From contig VWZL01005037.1 in NCBI GenBank assembly GCA_013396915.1, positions 727,140 to 791,139 of the forward strand: DNA of 64,000 nucleotides, read 5' to 3'. Positions within the stretch are counted from its first letter, which is position 1. Each line of letters opens with the position of its first letter. The notes below the pieces were generated by a model. That model searched no databases. It was not told the origin of the DNA and was given only the letters and a program-made list of their open reading frames with translations. The translations under genes and the position numbers were made by a program. This document shows, piece after piece, positions 48,210 to 60,834 of this stretch. This DNA comes from Stercorarius parasiticus. Lineage: Eukaryota; Chordata; Aves; Charadriiformes; Stercorariidae.

Positions 48210-50423
48210 AATAAGAGGAAATCGATATCCTAATCAAATATCAGATGGGAGATGATGAGTAGAGAAGAGAATCTACATAATGTATGGTTCTAAATTGGTT
48301 TCCTAAAATACCCATGTTAATGATGAAGGAACTCATTCTAAATTAGTGTATATTGGCTTCGTTTAATATAAATGCCATAACTTAACTTGCACCAGCTGGG
48401 AAATCGGCTTAGCATATCCAAAGATAACACTAGGGTAGAATTGCCCATTTTCCTCAGTGATGCCTGTTCCATATGGAAAACAGTAAATTTATACAGGTTT
48501 TAAGTAAAATCAAGCTTACAGTGAGAATAGTTTGGAATGGCGGGCAAGTTTGACGAAGCTTTTCTTAGCCTGGGCTACAAAAAATGCCTCCCTCTGCCTC
48601 TCTGTTCAAGAAAAGAGATTCCTCACTAGCAGGATATCTCTAAGCTATTGCAGCTGGAGACCTCACATTAACATGAACTAATGAATGCCCACCTCAGCAT
48701 ATCAGGATGCTCCAATTGCGATGTTGTCTAAAGCATCCAACCCACTCACATCATATGCATGCTTTTGAATCCTTTGAGTTTAATAAGGCTCCTTGGGCAA
48801 AAGAGTTTACAACATGGTTCTTAACATTTTGCAGAAAACATTTTGGAACAGGCCACAACAATAATCATTAAATGCATGCCACATTCTTTATGTTCTATAT
48901 ATAACTCAAACATTCTTACTAGTTTATTAAAACATCATGTTTATTAAAGATGCAAGTTTATGATTAATGTGGAACTCATTGCCCATATACAATATAAAAA
49001 AAATATCAAAACCTTTAAAGAATCTTTATAGAAGTTCTCATTTTTTCATCATGAATGTTCCCAGTCTTGTACATAAAGAGTCAGATTGGCTTTGATAATA
49101 TATGGGGTAGTGGAATAAGGACAGGAGAAATGAACAGACTCCTTCTTGGATATATAGAGAAATAAATAAAATTGTCTAGATTCAGGAAAAATAAAGTAAA
49201 ACAGCAGATTTAATGGACGTAATGCCTTCATTTTTCTGTTATTCTCAAATTAACTGTTCATTCTTAAGGAAACCTTTTGAACATTCTCATATGACTGGAG
49301 TTATCTGTGAGTATATCGGTTCAAAGAATTCTGTGAACTAGCAATGCAGTTATTTCTTGATGCACTGGGCAACTTAAAGTTGTTTTCCAAACTGGTTAGT
49401 TCAATCCATGTTCATGTATAATTTGTGTAAAATAAACTGCCATTAGAGGGTCTCCCTCTTCAGCTGTCATCCTCTAAGTATCTACCAGTACAGGATGATC
49501 ATGAAAGAATTAATTTTTAATTTAGCAAAGGATAAAACAGACAATTTTACATTGCAGGAAAAAGCAACAAAATGGCTTGTCAGATCCATTTCCTGAAATG
49601 TACAATCATGTAGCGTTATCTGGAAAAATATACTAATATTTATTACAATCAAACCTCCCAAGTTTTTTAAAGAAAGTAGTTTCTGTAGTGTAATTACTAA
49701 GTTCTCATTTTTATCATTTTCACTTTTTGAAATAAATTGATCATAGATAATTTGAAGATCATCACTGCTGAAAAATCATTCTTCTTATTAAGGGACAACT
49801 CGAAATAAGATTAAAGTTCAAAAGGCAAAAAAAATAATTGGGTTGTCCATTCCTTTCATCCAGATTAACAACTAAATAAGTGGATTATTTGAACTGATTA
49901 TCTGCAATATATATTTGCATTCAGTTATACGATGTAAACTAAAAGCTGAATTCAGGACTTTTTTCCACGAGTTTGCAAAAATTCTATCAAGGTCCTTGCT
50001 TTCTCTTGCATAAAAGTGGTTGCTTTTAACACATTTCAGCGTTGATTAAAATGAAAGATGGTCTGATTTCTGCATCCTATTGTTCAGTTATTGAAAACAA
50101 TTTCTTAAGTACCAGAATTCAATATTTTTTTTTTTTCATTTCAAGGTGAAAATATTAGTCATGAAAGATTCTAGATGGTTATTACGGGAAACCTAATACT
50201 TCCCCACACTAAATGTATCACCGTCAACATGTTACACCTCACTATGGATTGTCTTTCACAGTCTGGGTGCACAAAATACCTAGTTCTCAAGCTACCTTGA
50301 CTTCTCACAAATACAGGTAATAAGAGTGATCCTTTCAGCTTGGATACTCTTGAACAGACCAAGTACCCAAGCATTATCAGAAGTTGTACCTGTTTGTTTT
50401 TCTGTGTCATCCCAGTATCTCTT

Positions 50424-50730
50424 ATCCCTTCCAAGTACTTGAAGGTGGGCATGTAGCAAGGGCAAGGGCATGCAGCGATAGGACGAGGGGCAATGGTTTG
50501 AAACCAGAGCAGGGCAGGTTTAGATTAGACATTAGGAAGAAGTTCTTTACAATGAGGGTGGTGAGACACTGGAACAGGGTGCCCAGAGAGGTGGTGGAAG
50601 CCCCATCCCTGGAGACATTCAAGGCCAGGCTGGATGAGGCTCTGAGCAACCTCATCTAGTTGAAGATGTCCCTGCTTACTGCAGGGGGGTTGGAGTAGAT
50701 GACATTTAAAGGTCCCTTCCAACCCAACAG
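50424..50730 (+). mobile_element. 5'-truncated CR1 LINE, ORF2 tail and 3' UTR
   Basis: This is a clear avian CR1 3' end. The frame at 50440-50656 reads the end of ORF2 without interruption, including [20 protein letters not shown] and [15 protein letters not shown], then stops, and is followed by the typical CR1 3' untranslated segment ending CCCTTCCAACCC. The preserved frame over about 70 residues makes it younger than the other CR1 pieces here. It is severely 5'-truncated (a full CR1 is about 4.5 kb), so it is a dead insertion. The usual terminal octamer repeat is absent or degraded after 50730. Compared with familiar CR1 copies, the start appears to lack a short internal piece near 50440. 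Confidence 0.93.
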
Positions 50731-53414
50731 ACTCACTCCAAGATAGCAATTTATATTAATTTGGCCTCTTTCCTGGGGTAGCACTTTGTTTATACATTTT
50801 GGGGGGAAGAACAGAAGGAGGCAATTATTGTAAACGCTCTCGTGCCTATAGTGGAAAATATTTTGCTTTTTATATAGGCTGGATTTTGACCATGGTGGTG
50901 TAGGGTCTATATCACCTTGCTGCTTCTACTGAGCTTTATAAGGTCTAAATCATAATACGTATGGTTTTTTCACCTTACTCAGTATAGCATTTTCTTATCT
51001 GTTCCTAAAGTCTGGTTGCGTTTGTCTAAAACCGTTAATTCAAAAGTTGTGGCCTTAGGCCAAGTTCTCAGACACTAGGAAATGTTACTGACATCAGCAA
51101 AGTTATGAAAATTTATATTGACTGAGGGTCTATTTTCTTAAAGTTACTGGAAAGTAAAGTACAATAATTAAAATTTAGATATGAAGGAATTAAATTATCT
51201 TTGGAATCATTTGCTGCTAGCTGATACGGGCAAAACCAGATAGAGAGTCCTCTCCTGTGTGCAGTTAGAATACAGAACACCAAAGGAAGTTGCTGATGGC
51301 TTGAATAGATGAGTGATATTGCTGCTAATAGGGAACCTGAAGTCTTAATTGGCTTGCTGTAAACATTACAAACCCGTTTGCATGCTTCCATTCACTTTGT
51401 GTGCTGTGTATTAGATAGATGGTATTCACACTGATAGCTGCAATTTAATTACAAGAAGTCTGTTCCTTATTCAATTTCAGTTGTGTCATCCCATTATGTT
51501 GGCTATGAAGCATTGCAATGTTCAATACAGCATGGATCATGATGTCGGAGAGATAATGCCACGCAATGGCTCAATTTTGGTTGTAAGGATTTTCATCCAG
51601 ATTGGAATCAATGTTGTAAATGGTTATCAAAGCCACACATTCTGGCTAACTGAAACAAAGTGAAAGATCTGAGGAAGCACATTATTTTTTATTACAAAGA
51701 ACAATTGCAATGAATAGTAAAATTGCTCACCATTGGGGAATCCATCGATATGAATAAACATGTCAAACCTCACAGGACTGAGGACCCTGCCCACAGGCTG
51801 TCTTCTGAGACTTAATGAATTCACAGTATGAACAAATTGATTCAGCCATTCCAGTTACTCAATTTACTACAGCTGCCAAACAAGTGACTGGAGCAGTACT
51901 CCAGGCTGTAGAGTGCAGGTTTGCTTCATCCTCATCTACTACTAGGGGTTGTCCAGAGACTTTGGAAACGCCATTGCACTTTCTTTTTTATGCTTCTGTG
52001 GAATACGCTTTCCAACCAACAAAACCCACTTGAATGAGGACCATAATTATCACTTTCACAAGGGTTAGATAAGTGTAAGGCATTTGGACACTGCCTTGTG
52101 AGAGTGCATTTGCCAAAGGATATTAAAGAAAAAGGGTTTTAGAATGATGTAAAGGTCTGTGAGACAGACCAGTCCAAATATTTTACCATCTTAGATGGTT
52201 CCTAAGACTTTCGAAGATGAAGTATTTGAAAAGGGAGGAGGACTTTCTTAAGCACATTCATATGAGCTTCCTTACTTAAGGGAAACAACGCTCCTGACTG
52301 GAAACTCAGAAGGAACACATGGATTTTAGGATGGGAAACTTAATACAGCAGATATTGGGTATGAGGTAGATTAGAAACTGCTGACATCATAGAAAATAAA
52401 TCTGTAATGCGGCTGAGGGTTACAGGAAGTTGTAAATCCCTGGGACAAGATTATGAGTAGCATCAACATCATTGGGTGGGAAGGTGCTACAAGTCTTCTG
52501 TTAGGTGAAATAAAATGAAGTGGGTCAGGTAAGACATGAATAAGAACTAAAATCTATTTTGCCTGGCCCTGATTATTCTGGATTAGTATTCCTGCTAATT
52601 TGTACTGCTGATTTCATAACTAAAAATGGATATGAAACACTATTTCTTGAAAGGATGACTGGTTTACAACAAATGGTTCTTAATCCACCCTTCAGTTTGA
52701 CAGATAGTCTCCCATCCCTACAACCTTACAGAAGGAAAAGAAAAAAAAAAACATATCTTAAACCCCACATTTTTATATGTGTCCCTTCAAGGTCTCAAGA
52801 GTATTTACTACTCTCCATTCACCTCTCCATAGTGGCAAGTAATTAAATGGTGCTTCTGACTTTCAATATCATATTGAATTTAGAAAAGAAATCTCTTAGT
52901 AAAATGCAGATTGTTCATGCTGCGAGTTTTAGGGACCTTAATTTCAATGAAATGCTTTATAAAATGTGGATGTTAGATGAGCAGGATAAAACAACTGAGG
53001 AATCCTGCTATTTGGGAAATTACTTTTTTTATGTTAAATGGGGGAAAATGGCAAACCTAATAAAGTAAAAGGGAAGGGGACTATCAATGACTCCCTTCAA
53101 GGCAGTCTGCCAGGCAGCCTTGGCCAGATTTCCACAGTGCTACCTTCAGATTTTATTAAATTAAAATAAAACCTGTCATCTCGGCTTTCACTGGCACAGT
53201 CAAATGCACAGTTTTTTACTTAGTTCCAACATCAGCCTTGCACTTCCAGCCAGCATTAATATTTCAAAACGTAATATTCATAGTTCTGTGGCGTTTTTTA
53301 CATATCTGGCAAACAGTTACTGAAAAATATTCTGCTAAAAGTTAAAAAAGCAGTGTTACTAACTATTTGATCATGTCAACTCCTTTTCACTGTTCTCCCT
53401 CAGGGACCAAAGCA
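50731..53414. other. AT-rich unique DNA, no gene seen
   Basis: Frames of 60-95 codons are chance openings without domains. An A-run AAAAGAAAAAAAAAAAC lies at about 52736-52752. No other repeat family is recognised. Confidence 0.55.
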
Positions 53415-53560
53415 TTTGGAAATGTAAATCAAAGAATCAAAGAAATCAGAAATGGAAATGTCCCTTTCAGTCATCTAATCCAATCCTCTAGTAGCACATA
53501 ATTGTTCCCCATTATACATTTTCCACAGTTTTGTTCACTCTCATTTCAGATCCTCGTGAA
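53415..53560 (-). mobile_element. Old CR1 fragment, minus strand
   Basis: Read on the plus strand, AATCAAAGAATCAAAGAAAT corresponds to the inverted terminal repeats of a CR1 3' end. CCTTTCAGTCATCTAATCCA and ATTGTTCCCCATTATACATT then follow the inverted 3' untranslated region in order, and the tail around 53530 falls into the end of ORF2. The copy is heavily diverged. The boundary near 53560 is approximate. Confidence 0.75.
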
Positions 53561-55023
53561 CACAGCTCACTGACATGCTTTTTGAAAGCTGGATAGGCAG
53601 AGTTCAGACAGGCCCAACCTCACCTCTGAGGTCACCTCTTGCCTCTTCTAATTTGTCCTGGCAGCCACAGCTTTGTAGGGACTCATGTAGGGACTGGGGA
53701 TTGCCAAAATGCAAAGCAAAAGATCCAGCTGCATGCTCTCCTTCATCTTCCCCCTGGGATTCTCCTTATGTAGAAGGCTAAAGTAATGCAAACCAGAGCT
53801 GCTTCACATGTTGATGGGAGCAGCTTCATCACCTAGTTCTACTGCTGCTGTCAGAGACTTCAGCCATGAATCTGGCCTAGAGGACTCCTGTCTGGGTCCT
53901 GAGGGATGAAAGCTCCTACTAGATAGATTCCACCATTAGTCACAGTGCAGTCTGACACAGATCTTAACAACTTGAAGACACAGCAGCCATCAATGATTTA
54001 TATTATTCCTTGCCTCTCCCTCTCAAGGCCTTGGACAGACCCTGGTAAGAATTGCAGCATCAGAGGAACATGGTTTGCCTGGAGGAGCAGTAGACTTAGA
54101 GTCTTCCCCAGGGGAACATCTGAGACATTCCAATTTTATTCCAGTAATGCTAGATAGCCTAAATTAATGGTCTACTATCAAAGATCTGCAGAAAGCTTTT
54201 CCTCCCATTTCTTGTGCATTCAGAAAGGTAGAGACACGCCTGCTATCTGAAGGACAGAGGACCACACAGCCAAATTTGTGAGGACATAAAGGAAACATCT
54301 TTCTCTCGGGTGGGTCAGGGAAACAGGAAGCCCAGCAAATAGAGTGGCTTGAAGACCTGCAGATGCTATTGTTATTCTCTCCTGAATATCTGTCTGGCTA
54401 ATTGTTCTGAGTGTCAGCTGGTCATGAAACACCCATGACGTGCTTTTGCTTCGGTGGCAAAAGTATTAGCACATGTATTTTCTGGTCAGGAATTGCTTGC
54501 ACTATTTTATATGTTTTCCATCAATTTAACCAATAGGTATATTTCCACCAGTCACAATGGATATCTCTTTCACCAAGTTCCAAGATGATTTCTTCATTCT
54601 TTGAGTAAAGCCCAAAGGAGACATGAACATATACTTAAACAAAAGTCAATCACCTTCCCTCTATATTTTTGTTAGGTAGTAGAATTCAGAATAGATATGA
54701 AAGAATTTTTGGGCATCTCTAGAGGAGCCCTGTTTAGGATCATTACCTGACCCTGACCTATTCTGCAGTGTCCAAGAGGCACATCATAGAATGAGCATGA
54801 AAGTTTGTGCAGGGCCACAAGATCATGCTTGGATATGTTTTCCTAACAGATCTCAGAAACCTCTTCTATCATCGCTCTTGTGCATTTGAGATGAACTAGG
54901 TCTCACAGGCAAAAGAAGACAATATTTTAGTTCATACTTGCACACTTTCTGTGCAAATTGAAGGTTAATCAAATCCTGAGGATGACCTCTGATAGAGACA
55001 ATAAACATACTTACCCTGTGTTT

Positions 55024-55053
55024 GTCTTTTGGCGTCTTTTGGCATCTTTTGAG
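55024..55053 (+). repeat. 10-bp tandem repeat, three copies
   Basis: GTCTTTTGGC at 55024-55033 and 55034-55043, followed by the variant ATCTTTTGAG. Confidence 0.85.
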
Positions 55054-56447
55054 CACCTTTGTCCCTGCAAATCGTGGCTTCTAACATCATTGTATACTTT
55101 TGATCTTAGTTACTGACCTTGGAAAAAAAGGCCTGTTAAATGGGCTAGTGACAGGTAGCTTGGGAATTCCAAGGGACTAGTTCACAGTCCTAAAGACCTT
55201 GGGTGTTGTCATTCCTGCTTACAGTCTCCTTTAAGACCATAAATTCAGAATACTACCAAACAAATAAATCAAGATACATATTATATTTCAGACAAAGTAA
55301 TATAGCTATTATACTTATTCTTTACATTTAGATATATCTAGATATACAGTAGATAAGTATAATCAACATGTCACTAGTCAGAAATCACTGTACTACAGAA
55401 AAAACATAGGCATTCTTTTCAATTTGTATGTGCTGCATCTGTTACAAAAGAAGTTGACTTATATATACACTTGAAAATACATGTGTTTTCATTTTGTGGT
55501 AGAGTCCCCATTTATTTCTTTTCAGATTCACTGCAGAAACTTGACATGCAATTGAATAACTTAGCATCATTGGGGAGATTTTAAGATTCTCTGTCTGTGG
55601 AGATTTATGCAACCTGTTTATGGAAATGTAGAAAAGACTTTTTCACCACTAAAGGTCTACATACATATGTTCCTAAAAAATATGACCTGGGCTTTGCTTA
55701 TTTATGGTATGATGTGAAATCTCTATATGAAGCTTTGAATTTTGTGAACTATGTCCTATAAACAAATTTACACTGAGAAGTCTTTCAACTATCTGTAACA
55801 GCTGACATTGTTTCAGAATTTCTAAACAATGGCTACAGTTTTGGTCAGAGCTCATTTTACTGTTCCTGCGGGAAAAACAGAATTCACAAAATGTAGCCAG
55901 CACAGATTCTCCCTTGTGCAAAGAATTCACCTCAAGAATGAGAAACAAGGCTGTGAGCATATTATCATCCAATTATTCCACAATCCACTATTTTGCACTT
56001 TTGAATTCCCATTGACTTCAGTAATTACCTGCAGTTTTATTTTGGAAGCAGGACTTTGAACTGTAAGAATGCAAAATACAGTCCACTCCATGCAAAGTTT
56101 ATTAAAAAAAAAGCATTCACATGAAAGCACTTTCAAAATACTAAGCTAAATGATGAGTAGAGGTGCCAAAACAGGTTGATAAATCCTTCAATCATCCTGT
56201 ATCTTTTCCAGCAGTTTTCAAGTCATACTTGAATTTCTTGCCTTTCAGCACAAATGCACATACCTTACAGTTTTTTCTGTGAACAGCATAATTAGCAGAT
56301 GCATCTTAACAAGAAATGTTCAGTAAATCATTCTCGTATATGAAGGCATTTGCCGAGAAAACCCATTTCCATAGCATTTTAGGCTGGCACGTGAGAAAGG
56401 AGGCATCCCAATATTTTCTAAGGAAACAAAATTCTATCATCTTCCTT

Positions 56448-56468
56448 CAATTGTTTTAAAAACAATTG
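56448..56468. repeat. Near-perfect palindrome, 10-bp arms
   Basis: CAATTGTTTT (56448-56457) and AAAACAATTG (56459-56468) are perfect complements with one spacer base. The element is AT-rich and cruciform-capable, with no recognised role. Confidence 0.65.
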
Positions 56469-56503
56469 TATGAGACAGTGTATCAATCACATTATTTTTG
56501 TGG

Positions 56504-56535
56504 TTGGTTGTTTTCTTTTGTTTTGTTTTGTTTTT
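56504..56535. repeat. T-rich (GTTTT)n microsatellite
   Basis: GGTTGGTTG is followed by TTTTG units. It is the complement-type counterpart of the AAAAC/AAACC tracts. Confidence 0.8.
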
Positions 56536-57893
56536 AAAGAAGTATGGCTTGAATTTTTGGTCCTTCACACATGGCTCCTGCTTTTTTATCTAAACTAATA
56601 GAGCTCAGATGCATGGCTGGTATTTTGGGGTATAAGGTTTGAAGGATAGTTGCTCAGATTCCTGCCACTGAGTGAATTCTAGAAAAAAACCTCTTGTTTC
56701 TTTGAGGCTGCTGACTTAAAGAGTCCAGCAGAAAAAAGTTAAGTATCCTGCAGACAAAAAGAATGTCTCTAGATTGAAAGAATTAGAATTTCTTTCTGAA
56801 TTTGGAGCTCGGCCAAGTAAAAGTGAAGATAAACACAAGCAGGTTAAGATGTTTGTTTATTCTATGTTAATAAATAAGCTTCTCCAGGATTAAGTCTCTT
56901 CTGTCTAGATTATATCTGCTTGCTAATATATTCTCAGTGAAGCCAAATGGAACACAAATAAGGTCTTGTTTATTTGGTTTTTAAAAGGCAAAAGGTATGG
57001 TAGCCTGTATAACTTTTATGCTTTATTTCCTCAACAATGATTTCCTGATGACAAAAAGAATATAACTAATATCCCAAATTGTTTAGAGTGTAAATGTTCT
57101 TTCATTAAATCTCCTCATCTACCATGTTCAGAAGAAGGGAACTGGCCTCAACTGAAAAAAAAATATTATAAATATACGAGCCCATAAAGAGGCTGGAATA
57201 ACAATGAGAATGTACTGTTGTCTCATGGCACTTTCTGCACCGTTTGATCATTTTCATTTAAAATTCATATAGAAACCAACATACTACAGGTTGTCTGCAT
57301 CATCACAACCGATTGCAAACTTTGGCTGAGTTTCCAGTGTCTGCAAGGATGGAACTCATTTGTCTCATGGTTCCCTGTTAACTTTAGCATATTTATGTGA
57401 GGATGTAAGACTCCATCTGTGCAGTGTTAGGGTCTATACTGCTTTATATTTCTCATATTTCTCTGCTTTTCAAGTGAACATTAAATGGTAAGGCCTGATC
57501 CTGTGAAATCCATTCATGACAATGTGATGACCACACTGATTTGATTCTCTAAGGCAGGCCGCCTACTGAATCATACTATTACTTTAGAATATGCCTATTC
57601 CCTCTGTTTAGGATGACCTGAAAGAATAACTGCCAGAGAAAAAGAAGCAATTTTCCAGTTTTCTTCTTGCAAATGAGTGTCTTTTCTGTAGGTAAGCAGA
57701 AAATTTAAAATAACACCAATTTCTCTTCTAATTTACTAGTCAATCTTGTTCAGTTTGGGGAACATTCATTTAGTACATACCATTTAAGACAAAGCAAATC
57801 TATGTTTGTCATGCTCCCTTCACACTGTTACATTTTTATTGATTGCTTAGTGACAATTAAATTATTGTGCTTTAAGCCACAGTAGGCACATTT

Positions 57894-57972
57894 ATTTCCC
57901 CTTCTCCTCTTTCCTCCACCTCTGCCTCCCTCTCTCTCTCCCCCTGCCCCTATTTTTCCCCCCTCCTTTTTC
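57894..57972 (+). repeat. Polypyrimidine tract
   Basis: About 79 bases are almost entirely C and T, including (CT)5 and C runs, with only a handful of purines. Such tracts can form triplex DNA and often vary in length. It is not followed by a convincing exon. Confidence 0.85.
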
Positions 57973-58227
57973 AATAGACTTCTTTGATTACTGCCAGATA
58001 TAGGCATTGGGCTGTTCTAAACGTCTGCATTTCCTGGCCTGATTGAGTGCACGACTGTTCCTTGAAGAAAGCCATTTGAAGAAGCTGCAGCATTTTTCTG
58101 AACTTCAAAAATGCCAGCAAACCTTGATCATTTCACCTGTCCAGGAGTAGAGTTAGAGGGCATAAAATGTCTCATGAATTTAAACAGAAGTTATCCTCAC
58201 AACTCATAAACAATACCTTAATCAACA

Positions 58228-58240
58228 TGTGTGTGTGTGT
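58228..58240 (+). repeat. (TG)n short microsatellite
   Basis: About six TG units. A minor simple repeat. Confidence 0.85.
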
Positions 58241-58701
58241 AGGTGCATGTAACTGCTCAAGGGCATGTTCCAAAACTTGGTGAAGTCAATGGGAGCCTTT
58301 CAGCTGAATTCAGTGGACTTTGATTAGCATCTCATGTACCAGATTTACCGAGCTGCAGTTGAAAAGCTGTCTCTAATGTCTGCAGGTACTGTATTATTAT
58401 TTAATGGGGAGCTATGCAGTGGCAATGAATTAACTACTACAAACTGAGTATGTGAACATAAAACAAAAGGCTTTATTGTTTGAGAGAGTGTGATTTTAAG
58501 ATTCAAAATGTGCAGAATAAGCTAAGCTAAGTATGGAATAACTTAGGAACAATCTTCAAATTTCTATTCTCAGTCCTCTACTGGTTTCTGCCCTTAAAAT
58601 TTACATTTTTACTCAATCTCCATGAGCAGAGCCAGGGTGACTGCTTCTTTGCTCTGAGACACTGGTCCCACCCAAGCTGGAGGATGCTGGCACCGCTGTA
58701 C

Positions 58702-58799
58702 CTGTTTGATGGACAAACAGAGGATTTCACTTTTCAGGGCTGTCAGTCCAGTCACATTCCCAATGATAATAAGTTCATAGTTTAAGGTATCTTTCCTTT
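58702..58799 (-). other. Weak exon candidate
   Basis: On the minus strand a pyrimidine-containing acceptor (TTTTTCTGACTACAG) precedes a 98-base open segment that ends CAG before GTACAG, a usable donor. The open frame continues on both sides from 58860 to 58609. The encoded piece includes LNYELIIIGNVTGLTALKSE, which I cannot place in a family. A single unsupported exon of this size with ordinary splice signals is easily produced by chance. It has no partner exons that I can see. Confidence 0.12.
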
Positions 58800-60829
58800 C
58801 TGTAGTCAGAAAAATATGCATAGAACTGTTCTTCAAAGCCAGAGGTCTTTTCAAATTCAAAATGCTGCAGCTGTTTAAAACTCTTTTAAGCCATCAGTCT
58901 GGGTTTAGATGTTTCTAAGCCAACTCAAACGTGTAATTACAATAAACCTTTGACCCGTTCTCACTTTTCGGGGAGTGATAATAAAATTAGACAGAGTATC
59001 ATCATTCTACATTCCCAATTCTCCAAAACAACATCCCAAAGATGATACTATTGTTTAGGGTTGGTTTTTTTCTACAGAATGTTTACATGGAAAGAAAAAG
59101 TACCAAGTAAAATAATCTTCAAGCCATTCAAATTATCCATTAAGTTCTGATAAAGGTCAAGAGAGGTTGGATATAAATGAATCATCCAAATCTTCCAAAA
59201 AGCTATCAAATATTGCTTTTTTGTTGTTCTTTATTTCCAAGTAAAATGTTTCAGAAAAATAAGTTGCTTCCACTTTGACTTTGAACCCAAAAAAAAAAGA
59301 AAGGGGACATTTTGTTGTGCTTCCTGTAAAGTGTCAGGCTTAACTTTTGCAACCTCAGAAAGAAATGAACTCTTGGCATAAATAAATTAACAGATACCGT
59401 GACTCGGAGATTATTCAATGAACAAAGTACAGTAGTTTTTAAAAAAACAATGCTGTTCTTTTTCAGATACATCTTTTCATTCTCCTTGCACAATAAAGGT
59501 AAAGACCGCTGAGCCTATTTTCTTCGATGAGACAAGATCATCGGTGTCACAAAATGTTAAAACACACTTGTTTTAACTACACATAAAAGAGTTGTCAGTG
59601 AGCCTGAATGGACAATAATAACCCCATTGTCATGATCTTAGGTTCATTTTTCTCTTATGGAAATGAAACATAATTATACCTACAGAGAAATCTGTTTCTG
59701 GGAGCTTAAATTATGTTAGAATTTCATAGAGGCAGCAGCTCATAACTACCTTGGGTTAAGTGCTTTGAGATCCTAGGCAGAACTATAAACTTTCAGATCT
59801 GTAGAAGTATATTATTATCATATCAGTCACACAATCTAGTATAAAAACCTGCGAGTAAACACCGGTGCCTATTAGGGAATGCAGGAAAGAGCAAAGCACT
59901 GTGCCTGTTCTTTCAGTGAGAAATAAAGTATGTGATTATTGTCCTACGAACTATGGTTTAGAGACAGTGGAGGACATTTGGTTCCTGGTGGAAAAGAATA
60001 TAACATGACAGCTACTATTTTTAGTTCTGTTTAAGAATGTTAATTGAAATCTAAACTAGCAATAGGAACCCTAGGCTTTAACAGACTAAGACAAATATGA
60101 GATGTAGTGTCAAAGTATAAGGGCCTAGCATAATGTGGAGGAAGAGAAAGTGACAATGTATAATTATTATTCCCAAGAGGAAAAAAAGAAAACCCACTTT
60201 TTCAATACATATTTCTGTAATGAACACGAAGAACAGGACTGAAGAAAAAAAAAATTACAGTATCTTGGCTACTGAAGCAGATAATACTTTATAATGCATG
60301 TATCTCTGGATTCATAGTGTAAAAATCTAAACAGGGCACTATTATCCAGAAATCCCAAGTTATTTCTGGTTCTACCACTGTTTTGATATGTGAACTTCAT
60401 TAAGCAACTGAAGCCTAGATCCAAAGAAAAACTTGGATACCGAGAAAGTAGGTACCTGACCCTAAATTAGAAGAAAAGAAAACCCTTTCCACACAGACAC
60501 ATCAGTAACTTGCAGGGAGAGAGCGGGGCATCAGGTGAGGAGACAACCAAAACGAGCAGTCCACAGAGAACAACGTAAGTGAGAGCAGATAAACAGAGAG
60601 GAGCTGCTGAACACAAGGTAAATGATTATTCCTGCCTCCTCTTTGGTTATTTCAAATCTGTCTATCCAGGACTCTCTCCTGATTACTTTCTACAATTGCT
60701 TAGGTGCATTATTTTAATTTTAAAGGACTGCTAGAGGAACGTAGGATGGTGGTAATGGTTGCAACATGTGCAGCAGCCAAATGATTACAGTGGTCATGAA
60801 AATGGCTTCCACAGCCCAAGACCAGCCAG

Positions 60830-60834
60830 CTTGC
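60830..60834 (+). repeat. Target-site duplication, left copy
   Basis: CTTGC immediately precedes the LTR and is repeated exactly after it. A 5-bp duplication is typical of ERVL and some other retroviral integrases. Confidence 0.9.

Larger units (their letters stand above)
43785..50423. other. AT-rich unique DNA, no gene seen
   Basis: No recognisable gene or repeat family is seen over 6.6 kb. A 152-codon plus-strand frame at 45667-46125 and an 86-codon frame just before it have no domain and no splice context, and fit chance. Simple repeats at 44.18, 46.98 and 48.19 kb are listed separately. A short direct duplication of AGTTTAGCTTCAG occurs at 44860-44872 and 44890-44902. Confidence 0.55.
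53561..60829. other. AT-rich unique DNA, no confirmed gene
   Basis: Over 7 kb nothing is recognised as a gene apart from one weak exon candidate at 58702-58799. A polypyrimidine tract at 57.9 kb and short tandem repeats are listed separately. Words of an old amniote repeat (GGTGAAGTCAATGGGAGCC at about 58279) appear. 53580-54430 is slightly richer in G+C but unrecognised. Confidence 0.55.
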
